64,000 nt of DNA from Adineta ricciae. Lineage: Eukaryota > Rotifera > Eurotatoria > Adinetida > Adinetidae. This document shows, one piece after another, positions 11,061 through 20,783 of the stretch (position 1 is its first letter; every line of letters begins with the position of its first letter). The stretch is from the NCBI GenBank assembly GCA_905250025.1, contig CAJNOJ010000248.1, positions 62,001 to 126,000 on the forward strand, read 5' to 3'. Position numbers and translations under genes: made by a program. The notes under the pieces are model-generated. The model saw only the letters and a list, made by a program, of their open reading frames with translations. It had not been told where the DNA came from and made no database searches.

Positions 11061-13832
11061 TTATAAGATTGTACAAGTTGATGATTGTTCTGGTGGCTTT
11101 TGTTCGATAGTATTCTCTTTTAGTAGTCGAGCCATTGCTTTAGCAAACCGATGGAATTCATGCGGTGGAAGAATCTGATCTCGATGTTTGTATTTAAAGA
11201 TTTGTGAGTATATTTTTCGTTGTTCATATCGATCTTTTGATAGAATTTGTGCATAATCAAGCATTTCGAGTCCTGATCGAAATCGATATAAGTCATAAAT
11301 TTCATCCATAATTCCTTCTTGTTGAAACCAACGACGAATGTCACTAGCTGCCCATTTGTCAATAGGAGGTAGGTCAACGGTAACAGATGAAGTTTCTTGT
11401 ACCGGACTTTTGGATGGAACAAGTTCTGCAGGATTTTCGCTGTGCGCAGATTCTTTAAGAGTTTCATGATGTATGAGTTCTATAGGAGTTTCATGATGTA
11501 TGAGTTCTATAGGAGTTTCATGTGGCATAGGGTCTGTAGAAGCATCACGGCGTACAGGTTCTACAGGAGCGTCATAGTGTACAGGTTCTACAGGAGCGTC
11601 ATAGTGTACAGGTTCTACAGGAGCGTCATAGTGTACAGGTTCTACAGGAGCGTCATAGTGTACAGGTTCTACAGGAGCGTCATAGTGTACAGGTGCTTTA
11701 GGGGTCTCATGGTACGTAGGTTCTGCAGGTACCTCATGATGTACAGGTGCTGTTGACGATATGATGATATTTTTGTCGTGTGAAATTTCAGCTTGAATTC
11801 GTTCAATCAAATCTTTCATGTTCGACTCGTTCGGTTCACTCGGATTTCGAAATCGAACATATTTCATTCCGGCTTTTCGTATTCCTATATGATAATTGGA
11901 ATATTTGGCATAGTTTAGCGAAAGAACTATCGACATACCCAGCCAACCTTTTGGTTTATAATCGCCAATCAAAATAGGAATAATAGGCTTTTGTAAATCA
12001 TCAACAGCATAGATAAATTCTTGTCGACATGATTTACTTTGCTGATAGTATTCTGATATAAAACAAAGAATAACATCAGCATTTTCGATAGCATCGGCAA
12101 TTTTTTCCCATAGATCTCCCGTCGCGCAGTGTTGAATATCAATCCAGACTTTCAACTTATCATTCATTCGTTCAACTTCTTTCAGAATCTGATAACAAAA
12201 TTTGTCGTCCTTATGCGCATAACTAAACATCACGAGTGGTAAACTATCATCCGTTGTTGATCGATCTTTCTTATTAGAAAACCTAAGCAAAAACTAGTTC
12301 ACATACAAACTCAACAAGAAGCATACATATCCGATTCTTTGATATCTTTAGTTTTACGATGCAAAGCTTTCTTGGATTGGTCCTCTTGTGATGTCGCATC
12401 CATGTGTAAATTGTAAAGAATACCATCCGCCGCCTTTTTTATGCTTTGCATAGCCCGAGGTTTGTATTGATCGCACGTTTGACTATGTTCATCCGTTGCC
12501 AATCTCTTGATAGTATCTATCAACTGTGTATTATTTTTCAATTCCTCTTGATATTCTCCTTGGAATGAAATACTCCAAACGATATTGTAAAGAGCGATGC
12601 ACGAGAATTGATTGAGAGGATCTGTACTCGTGATTAAATCACTAAAAGCAATAAGAAGATCGGCAAACAGTTTCACTGTGGAAGCCTTGTTCAATGATGG
12701 CTCGGTTTCGGCATGCAACATTATGTAATCGACTGTTCGTTCATCTACTACGAATAGCTTTGCCAAGACACCGACGAGATGTGCGACATGATAACGAACA
12801 TTTACGCATGTGAAATCTTCATTACCGGCAGCTTCCATAGTTAACTGTAATAATTGGTCGAGCACGGTGTTCATACCTTTCTGATCCTCTTTAAGTTGTT
12901 CAGGTGTTGATAACAGAGCTATGGCCAAAGAACAACATAACGATAGTTTATTGTTCTGTGCAATTTCGTCTCTAAAGTGAAAAAATATTGTTTTCTTGCC
13001 AATTCAGACATAATATTCACCTTCTTTGATACTGTTTGACGATTTCTAGAGCTCCGAGTTTATTATATTCATCGGCACCGTCATCATGCCGTGCCATATT
13101 GTAAATAATTCGAATAAGCGGTTCGGTTGCTTCTGCATTCAAATAACCCGAGTCACTCAGCCATTTCACCGCATGTTTTGGTAGATCGAGACGAATCATC
13201 GATGGAACGAGTATTGTACGATTGGCCATACACCAAAATAAAATCAAGATCTCACTTGTAACCCGATCAAATCCTTCATTTCCGGACGATAATTCACTAG
13301 CAACTTTCTTATCTGCATAAGCTTTCAAGTTGATGAAAAAAGGTATATAATCGTTGACTAGTCTATCATCAAACGGAACAAAATTACAAGCCGATATGCA
13401 CAAGGCCATTGAAATATAGAAATAATTGTTCATAGTATTATTTTGGAACGTGCTAATGTCGTCGTTGGTCAGATGATGTCGATCGATGACAAGCACGGTT
13501 AACAAATCAAGAGAGGAATAGAACATTTCGTAGCAAAGAGGTCCATCTTTTTCTAGTCGATTTTCCAAATCTAAACCAATGAAAATTTTGTTGTAAAATA
13601 TATACGAGCAATCTGCGTATGATGCAGCATCGCTCGCAGCCGCAGAATCGATCATATATTCCATCGCTGTCCTCCATAATATCAAAGCCTTTTGCCAAAC
13701 ATTTTTCATGTCGACATCGGCTATGTTTTTGCTGTTGATTATTTGCTTCACAAGTTCGTCTAGTTTTGTGTTATACTGCTCTATCACATCGGCGCATGTT
13801 TCCAATTGAACATCAGATTGATCAGTTGTCAT
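11061..13832 (-). CDS. ARM-like + TIR + SAM-like protein with CaaX box
   Basis: Exons 13832-13021, 12971-12327 and 12282-11061 join across 49- and 44-nt introns into a single frame of about 892 aa. Residues 1-480 are all-helical and resemble ARM/HEAT repeats. Residues 500-625 are a TIR domain: VMFSYAHKDD, then KVWIDIQ, then SKSCRQEF, whose Glu574 sits at the NADase glutamate position of SARM1-type TIRs. Residues 664-761 are Pro-rich tandem nonapeptides. Residues 791-861 resemble a SAM domain (W-x(3)-DIRRWFQQEG). The last four residues, CTIL, form a CaaX box, and Leu favours geranylgeranylation. The domain set matches SARM1 (ARM-SAM-SAM-TIR), but the TIR precedes a single SAM. A role in NAD+ cleavage or immune signalling is inferred from the family and has not been shown. 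Confidence 0.85.
11552..11686 (-). repeat. Coding minisatellite, 27-bp unit x5
   Basis: Five almost identical 27-bp units encode the nonapeptide HYDAPVEPV inside the TIR gene. Degenerate units continue on both sides (about 11457-11756, for example HHETPIELI). The near identity of the core units implies recent expansion and probable length polymorphism. Length is kept in frame. Confidence 0.9.
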
Positions 13833-14648
13833 GTTTTACTAAAATATACGAAACGAACTGTTGAGTACAGATACAATCTCGAATGAAAGGCGATTCATAA
13901 CTATGTTCGAATTACAAAAGAATTAACGTATTCACTATGTGTAAAAACATGTTAGAATGAGATTGAAAAATATGAAAACAAACAGCAGACTGCGTTAAAT
14001 TTCATTTTCGTCACTTAGTTACATTTTTCTATTCTGTTAATAACTTACTGTATAATACAATGTGTTGCAATCGATGGTATTGCTCTTGCGCAACTGTGTT
14101 GCAATCATTGCCGTTTTCTATTATTACATCATGGATGGACCAAAAACTCAATGGTTTACAGTATACTTCTTAGCTGAAACCTTCTTTTTGCGTGAGTATT
14201 TTCTTGCTCTATAGTTTAAACAGAAAACATAAACCAAATTGTAAATTGAATTCGATGTTACTTCAAGATATTTCAGTCATTGAACGAAATATAAGCAAAT
14301 CTTTATTACCCTGTATTCTGTTTCCTAAAACTACGTTCGTATATAATGTGGCAAACACGCGCTCAAAATGCAGCACGATATTTATTCGGAGATTATAGTT
14401 AGTACAGGTAGGCATATATAAATTGTAATACGGATCACTTGTTATTCGTTTCGTTGCTTCATATAAACTCGATTAGCTCATTTCCGTATTCGTTTATATT
14501 TTCACAATAATACAATTTTTCTTCGTTGTCACCGGTGAGAAATAGCTCCACTTCACACATAGTTCTTTGTTCTTACTCGTCGGTTTGATATTGTCTATGC
14601 GGAATATACTGTGCACGAAAAATAGCACTTCATCCTCTTATGGAAATT
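13833..14648. other. Intergenic, possible isolated exon
   Basis: This is upstream of the TIR gene. On the + strand at about 14075-14190 there is an open stretch of about 40 codons with a membrane-like segment. It ends at a GTGAGT donor, but I find no matching acceptor or second exon. The rest shows nothing. Confidence 0.3.
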
Positions 14649-14998
14649 GGCTAATGTGTTGAACTGGAGCAGATGGTGTGGTTGATTGTTTGGGATCAAT
14701 TTTCATAACATATAGAATGTTCACTGTATCGCTGATTGTTCCGTTTGTTGGAACAAACAGTAGAAGATGTCGCGATCGCGACTAGTAGATATAGGAAAGT
14801 ATTGAATGATATCAGTCGGCTTTTTGATTTCACCGGTTCATCAAAATCTTTTTTTACTAAATATTGACCACGATAAACTGTGAGGCTTTGAGCAAAAGAA
14901 CCATATCGGCATACACACTGATGTTTATGAAGTTGTCTGGTATGTCGATGAAGATCACTAATGAAGAAATTCATAAGTGTGATTACATCTCCGTCCAT
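14649..14998 (-). pseudogene. Decayed ADP-ribosyltransferase (ART) domain
   Basis: Reading from 14998 down, one frame gives FAQSLTVYRGQ followed by LISFNTF. These match the Arg and Ser-Thr-Ser regions of arginine-type ART domains (family signatures YRGQ and SFNSFLSTS). The next part, STSRDRD, is in another frame, and the following part, TVNILYVMKIDP, is in a third. At least two frameshifts therefore separate conserved pieces. No E-x-E catalytic glutamates are reached in an open frame. Bdelloids carry many ART-TPR genes, and this looks like a dead member. The protein is not reconstructed here. Confidence 0.6.
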
Positions 14999-15478
14999 GG
15001 TAAAACGGAAAATCGACAATAGGAATTTGGATAGCGGAATTTGGACAATATTGCCGGATGTAAAAAACTGCCTAGAGATAGAGTGAGGGTGCATATGAGG
15101 ATGTGAGGGTGTGGATAGGTCTGGACAGTAGGATAATACATGAAAATTTGTACTGAAATACTCCTACGAAAGTCTATGCAGTTTTTCAAATCTGCAAGAT
15201 TGTCCAAATTCCTATTGTTGATTTTCCACTAAACCGCAAAGATAACAGAACAGCTTGCAGCTTAAGCACGAACCTTTCCATTTCGAGTGAGACAACGATA
15301 TCAGTACTGCAGTATCTGTCTCCCCTAAAAAGAATTTTTTTCAGTACGGTGCTGTTTACGAGCTTTGTCGGAACAAAAATATAATAATAAACTATAAAGA
15401 ATCGATACATATAACTGCAGAAGAAGCACATGGCCAACTTGGAATAATTATAACATCAAGATCTGACTCGGTAATAAA
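14999..15478. other. Intergenic with TGAGGGTG motifs
   Basis: No coding region is recognised. Two TGAGGGTG 8-mers occur at 15084 and 15104, close to the dead ART fragment. Confidence 0.4.
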
Positions 15479-15868
15479 ATGACGCCTGCGATGATATTCT
15501 ATCGCATATCAACCAACAAAAAAATGCAAAATATGACGATAAAAGATGTCGTCGACACGCCGAAGAACTTCAGATTGATTATCATCGACGATCGAATAGC
15601 CCACACGTTTTGGCAACGCTTAAAATTCAGTAATAAATTAACGAATTTGATTGACAATACAACACCATTAGGCTTCAATGTCCAAGGCCTGCTAAGAATT
15701 GAGTAGTGTCAACCTTGCTATGAGATTGAATAAATATCCCCCGGTGAATATTTCTCACCTCGCAGAGACGCACAATATGCTCGAAGTAGCGACGAACATG
15801 GTGAAAGAAAATCAGTCTGTGACACCGATCACTGTCGATTCGATATTGCTATCCACGTTTACTTGAAC
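15479..15868 (+). pseudogene. Broken unidentified gene fragment
   Basis: Two coding-looking frames lie in tandem. The first (15479-15706) contains FRLIIIDDRIAHTFWQRL and ends at a stop. A second frame resumes within about 15 nt and runs about 50 codons (VNLAMRLNKYPPVN) to another stop near 15868. No splice pair joins them cleanly, so a frameshift or stop is likely. I do not recognise the family. Confidence 0.35.
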
Positions 15869-15873
15869 AGAAA

Positions 15874-16053
15874 ATGAAAACAAGCGATGAAGTTGCCAAA
15901 CCCCGCGATCTACCATCAGAAATGTGGCTCCATGTATTATTTAAGTATCAACATGAATCGGATGCTCGAGACTTCATTTTGAGGCAACTAATAAATGAGA
16001 TCACGATGAAAACACGAGTACTTATGATATTGAGGGTATTCCCGACACAATGA
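15874..16053 (+). pseudogene. F-box-like fragment
   Basis: A 59-codon ORF includes DLPSEMWLHVLFKY, which resembles the core of an F-box (LP-x-E-x-W-L-x-I-F-x-Y). The frame then ends. The following 300 bp contain short open pieces in changing frames. This looks like the decayed start of an F-box protein gene. F-box identity rests on one short motif. Confidence 0.3.
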
Positions 16054-16614
16054 TTTCAGAATCTTGAGGGTCTAGTCTGTTTCGAATGCTAACTATCATA
16101 TAAAGGTTATTGTTTGGAAGACTTGTGTTGCTATGACCTTTCTGAATTTGATATCACTACAATTTGTGATATTATTAAGCTTATAATCGTCTTATATTTG
16201 ATTTTAATACACATCAATTGTCAGTTGAAAACTTACTTAACGAAGCACCATCGAATCGATATGAAACTTTCGTGTTAATATCGAACATTTAGCACAAGGA
16301 TCCAATCATACGTTATGTCAATGTGATCTACCATCGAGATATATCGACCAATTTTCATTTCTGAATTATACTTATTTGTCTAATATGCATTTATCAGTTG
16401 CTCGAAACACGGATCATGTCTTTCTTTTAACTATGTGTATTAGAATTTCTGCTTTATGACTTATTATCAAGGTTATAGTTCGTTTAGGATAATAAATGAA
16501 ATGAAAACCATTTTGTAAGCACAGCAAAATCGGAGGATAATAATTAATGAGGAACAATTGTTGTTTTCTCATCGTTTTCAATGAATCATTAAGTTTGCGA
16601 CATTGTTCCTCGTT

Positions 16615-17315
16615 CTATCTTTTACTCTTGCCTGCAGTGCCCCTGCTAGGAAGAGGTGCTCTCTTTTCTACATCTATGACAATACCGACACCTATGTTCT
16701 GAGCCATGTCACGAATAGCAAAACGACCCAATGCTGGATAATCAGAGAACTTTTCGACACACATGGGTTTTGTAGGAACCAACTTGACAATGCCAGATTC
16801 ACCTGCTTTGAGACATTTGGGGGTGTCCTCGATAACCTTTCCAGTTCGACGACAAACCTTCGAGATTAATTCAACAAACTGACATGCAACGTGAGCAGTA
16901 TGACAATCAATCACAGGTGTAAAACCTTGACAAATTTGATTAGGATAATTGAAAACGACTATCTAAAAAAATACCATAAATAACGAGAGATTCGAAACAC
17001 TTTTCATTTACTTGAGCAATAAAACTTGCAACTTCTTGTGCTGGATCATTGTTTGCATCTGAACAGACAAATCCACGTTGAATGTCACGGTAATCAACAC
17101 CTTTAATACTAAAGCCAACATTATCCCCCGGACCCACTTCTACAACGCAAAACAGACACTTTCAAAGTATAAAACATGCTTTTCTTACCATCGAGAGTTT
17201 CATGGTGCATTTCAATCGTTTTAACTACTGCTGTCAAATATACTGGAGTGATATTCACTGCCATATCCAGTTTAATTATAACAGTTTCAACGCGTCCTGT
17301 ATACGCTGTAACCAA
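16615..17315 (-). pseudogene. 5'-truncated EF-1alpha copy (domains II-III)
   Basis: Three exons, to 17189, 17139-17012 and 16962-16615, join across two 49-nt introns and give about 200 aa. They match the C-terminal part of eukaryotic elongation factor 1-alpha: [71 protein letters not shown]. The GTPase domain (P-loop, NKMD) that should precede TGRVET is absent, since upstream sequence loses similarity at once. A working EF-1alpha is about 460 aa. There are no stops and the introns look intact, yet several invariant positions have changed (for example TGRVETVIIKLD). It is probably a partial duplicate that has lost its 5' half. A short expressed derivative cannot be excluded. Confidence 0.75.
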
Positions 17316-17997
17316 CTTATTGTCAGATAAGTGCAGAATCGGATAGATTATATAACGTACATAACGTCATGTAATTGCGCCGCATTGCGTGTGCTGGTGA
17401 CACATGGTAAACTCGCATGAGTAGAAGAACAGAACGAAAGATATTTTATCCGTACCGTATGTCGTATGTAAAGTCGATGGTTGTGTGTGACAACATGGAA
17501 AAAAGATTGGATGGATCAGTATGTGATCTTTGCTATCCAAGGATAAAATTTCCATGCTGAATTAACAAATGAGAATCGATGCTGTGTAGCATATTAATTT
17601 AATTACTTCACTATACGCTTTGTCAATTGCTTCGGGATACTTCCTTTTCTTTGTTCGAGATTAAATACGCTTTTTAGTTTTAGTCAATAAAATTACAAAA
17701 ATTTCAATACTGTAGTCATTTTATAACCAACTAATCAAATGAGAAAAAAAAGATTTCTCATGTAAAGATAAAGTAGCGAAAGTTCTGGCGTCCCTATTTT
17801 GCCAAACATTAATCACGTATTAATCGTCATGCATAAGTAAACACGTCACATCGGACGTACCATGACCGAAAAAGTGCGTTTTCGAACGATGAGTTACTAT
17901 ATTTAGGCGAGTTATTGACATCAACCCACATATTAGATTGGTGAAGTTAGCCTCCACAACTTTTCATTCTTACGTCAGAGCTCTCCAAAAAAAAGGT
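17316..17997. other. Intergenic, no gene seen
   Basis: AT-rich sequence between the EF-1alpha fragment and the lipase. I found no GTPase-domain remnants in any frame. Confidence 0.55.
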
Positions 17998-18005
17998 TAT
18001 AAAAA
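17998..18005 (+). promoter_or_regulatory. TATA box of the GDSL lipase gene
   Basis: TATAAAAA lies 40 bp upstream of the lipase ATG. This spacing fits a TATA promoter with a very short 5' UTR. Confidence 0.45.
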
Positions 18006-18044
18006 GCAATCGCATTAGTAGTCCAGATCCTATCTCATAGATAA

Positions 18045-18908
18045 ATGACACCCGACTTGCACGACAGTATCAAAGAATACCAATTCGACACAGTGATAGT
18101 TTTCGGTGACTCACTGTCAGACACAAATAATGTTTATACATTAACAAACGGCACATGGCCTACTACACCACTGTATTTTCAAGGCCGATTTTGCGATAGT
18201 TTCAATTGGGTAGACAATTTGCGAATATCGAACGTGAAGAATTACGCACATGGAGGTGCAACGACTGATAGTGCCGTAGTCCAGGGATACACAAAGTTAG
18301 ATACAGTACCTGTCCCTGGTGTTCGTCAACAAATCAAAATCTATCTAGATAGTACAAAAGAACAAGATATTGACTTTGGAAAAACGCTTTACATTATCTC
18401 AGCCGGTGGGAATGATTTGGTTTATAGTAAAGTCTTAAATCCATTTGCAATAGTGAATCGTCTGTCCAATGCAGTCAATGATTTAATCGCTTGCGGTGCG
18501 AAACATATTCTTATTTTTAATCAACCGCCGGCTGAAACCTATCCATATGTTCAAGCTCTCAGCTATAAATTTGTTGTGAAACAGTTCACTATACTCTTCA
18601 ATAGTATTCTTTCGTTTCGTCTTAAACAAATTCAGAAAAGTAATTCCCACATTTCCCTGAAACTCTTCAATCTGCATCTCATCATCAAGAGAGTTGTTGG
18701 CAATGAATCCGGACAATTTGAAAATACGACAGATCCATGTTGGGACATGGTGAATGACATTCCTGCTGTTTTGCAAAGCTCAGATCCATCAAAATATGTG
18801 TTCATCGACAAATTTCATTTTACATCCGGCGTACACAAAACAATCGCAGATGCAATTCATGAATTGATTTCTTCTGAAACTAATTCATTTGTGTATCCAC
18901 CGCATTAG
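18045..18908 (+). CDS. GDSL/SGNH-family lipase/esterase
   Basis: An intronless ORF of 287 aa. Block I is VFGDSLSD with nucleophile Ser23. Block II has the Gly in YAHGGATTD. Block III is SAGGND with the oxyanion Asn. Block V is D255-x-x-H258 (DKFH), completing a Ser-Asp-His triad. These mark a hydrolase of acyl esters. No signal peptide or membrane segment is seen, so the enzyme may be cytosolic or use another exit route. The sequence style resembles fungal and bacterial extracellular GDSL esterases more than animal ones. Together with the lack of introns this makes horizontal transfer plausible, though unproven. The start follows a TATA box by 40 bp. Confidence 0.85.
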   Translation: MTPDLHDSIKEYQFDTVIVFGDSLSDTNNVYTLTNGTWPTTPLYFQGRFCDSFNWVDNLRISNVKNYAHGGATTDSAVVQGYTKLDTVPVPGVRQQIKIYLDSTKEQDIDFGKTLYIISAGGNDLVYSKVLNPFAIVNRLSNAVNDLIACGAKHILIFNQPPAETYPYVQALSYKFVVKQFTILFNSILSFRLKQIQKSNSHISLKLFNLHLIIKRVVGNESGQFENTTDPCWDMVNDIPAVLQSSDPSKYVFIDKFHFTSGVHKTIADAIHELISSETNSFVYPPH

Positions 18909-19587
18909 TGACCGAGATTGATCACTTCCAGCGTCACTCGCATCATCAACATTGTAAGTTGAGTCGCACGTTTTAATTAACTTTTGATATTAAAGTTCTG
19001 AAACTCTCTGCTATCAATAAAATCGCATACAAAAAGACAATTTCTCTGAAAGTGCTGTTTGCTTTTATGACATGAGTTAGGGGAGCTTACGATAATAAAT
19101 GTCTTGTATCGCGAGAGTGCACGTGGATAAACATTAAGATCATTTCTTGTGTAATACAGAAAAAGCTTTCATTTCATTATGAAGGCATAAATTAGTCCTT
19201 GCAGCACACAAAGAGAAGAACAAAAAATTGTTGTTAACTAATGAAATGGCATTAGGATCAGCTTATATCTGATATCTGTGGTAAATTTTTACTTAAAAGT
19301 CCTAGAAACCGGATGCAGATGGAAAGATGAAAAATTACGTTATGGGTTATTCATGCATCTAACAATATCTACAGTTGATTTAACAGTTGCATGAGGCTTA
19401 TCACAATGAAACAAACAGGAAACGAAATAATAAACGTTTTAAAAATCAAATCACTCTTTCTAAGATATTTGGTTTTTATCGTTTATTATATAAACCAAAG
19501 AAAAGGTTGCGATTTTTAAATACAGAAGCAACCAAATTAAAGCTCTATTTCGCTGAACCCGAGAGATACATAAATATTTATAACAAA
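18909..19587. other. Intergenic between convergent genes
   Basis: This holds 3' flanks of the lipase (+) and the insulin-like gene (-). The + strand ORF at 19387-19611 is Lys/Arg/Asn-rich and overlaps the insulin gene end. I do not regard it as coding. Confidence 0.5.
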
Positions 19588-20001
19588 TTAGCTGTCCGGG
19601 CAATACTGTAACATTTCAGAAACAGTGCATAACGTTTCACAGCAAGCTTCCGTAAGTAATTTTCGTTGAGAATATCGACGATTACGAGCATGTGGACGTT
19701 TGTTGACTGAAACTTGCTGTTTTGTCTTCTGGATGACATTACACGCGACGCTGAGCATTTGTAAGAGACTAGCTCCACATGCGTGATAAGCTCGATCAAG
19801 TTTACAATGTTCAACTTTATAAAGTTTTCCCATCATTTCGATGTTTTGACCTTCGGTTAACGAACGTCTGCCGATATTGACGGTACAATTCGATTTCGCA
19901 GGAGACAGAATTGGCTTGCCAGAAACATGTGGATGAAATAAAACCAATCCCAATATCAAACATTGCATAGTAAATGTCATCATAACGATCAACGAAGTCA
20001 T
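19588..20001 (-). CDS. Insulin-like peptide precursor
   Basis: A 137-aa precursor starting at the ATG at 20001, just after a T-rich AG acceptor in the 5' leader. A signal peptide spans about residues 1-28. The B-chain region has HC-x8-CG-x10-C (Cys66, Cys75, Cys87) with the classic CGASLLQML core. A short connecting peptide follows with dibasic sites (KR, RR, RK). The A chain near the C-terminus has CC-x3-C-x8-C (Cys120, 121, 125, 134), the exact insulin pattern. The extra B-chain cysteine recalls molluscan insulin-related peptides. The product should be a secreted hormone acting on an insulin or relaxin-type receptor. The upstream in-frame ATG at 20067 lies before the acceptor and is probably not used. 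Confidence 0.88.
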   Translation of the reverse strand: MTSLIVMMTFTMQCLILGLVLFHPHVSGKPILSPAKSNCTVNIGRRSLTEGQNIEMMGKLYKVEHCKLDRAYHACGASLLQMLSVACNVIQKTKQQVSVNKRPHARNRRYSQRKLLTEACCETLCTVSEMLQYCPDS

Positions 20002-20145
20002 CGTAGAAGAATTGTGAGATGTGTTAACTACAAGAGAAAAAAAAAGAATATTAAAAATAGACTCCATTATACAGATTATTAATATTTCGATTCAGATGAA
20101 ATTCTAAGTGAAAATATACTCATACTGACAGAAACGACAAGCATG

Positions 20146-20155
20146 TATATATATA
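20146..20155 (-). promoter_or_regulatory. TATA-like tract upstream of insulin-like gene
   Basis: TATATATATA lies about 145 bp upstream of the insulin ATG. That distance leaves room for a short untranslated exon and the intron suggested by the T-rich acceptor near 20035. The rest of 20002-20783 shows no gene. Confidence 0.3.
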
Positions 20156-20783
20156 CGTTTCTGTCATTTATTTTCTTAGATAATAATGAATATTTGTTAT
20201 AAAAGAGAAATATGTGTTTTCCTTTGCTCCAACAAATTATTTGTTCTTTAAGTCCTGAGGATGTAGGTGATTTTGCTCAATTTCGCTCTGCATAAGGTTT
20301 GATCAAATAATTTCATTTAAAAAATAATTCCAGATGTTCAAAAATCTGCCATTCCGAAAGGATAGTTTGCATATTTTAACATAGCCTTATTCACATGGAC
20401 AAATATAATTATTGGCGATAACTTGACTCAATGAATATATAAAAAAAGAAATGCTGTCTATGTATATTCTGTCAGTCATGTGTCAATAAGCAGAGATCCA
20501 TAAAGCTAGAAGTTGTTCTCTTTCTAATGAAAAGCGTAGTCGTGCACCAAGAACCTACTTGCTCGCGTTGTTTTAAGAATAAGAAAGAATGAAGTTGACT
20601 TGCTCACAAACACATATTGAATGTTCCGTCGGTGGATGAATGAGTATGTATAATTTTAGTATTTGAAAACAACACAAACGTAAGAAGCATTATTAGAGAA
20701 TCTCGATAAATAAGAAAGAAATTATCAATTTGCAAGTCTTTCTAATGATATAGAAGATCAGTCACTTTCAAGAAGTTGATTTA

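Noticed and set aside
11397-11756. Antisense ORF with YRFYRSVIV repeats
   Set aside because: It is simply the complement of the TIR-gene minisatellite, with no start context or domain.
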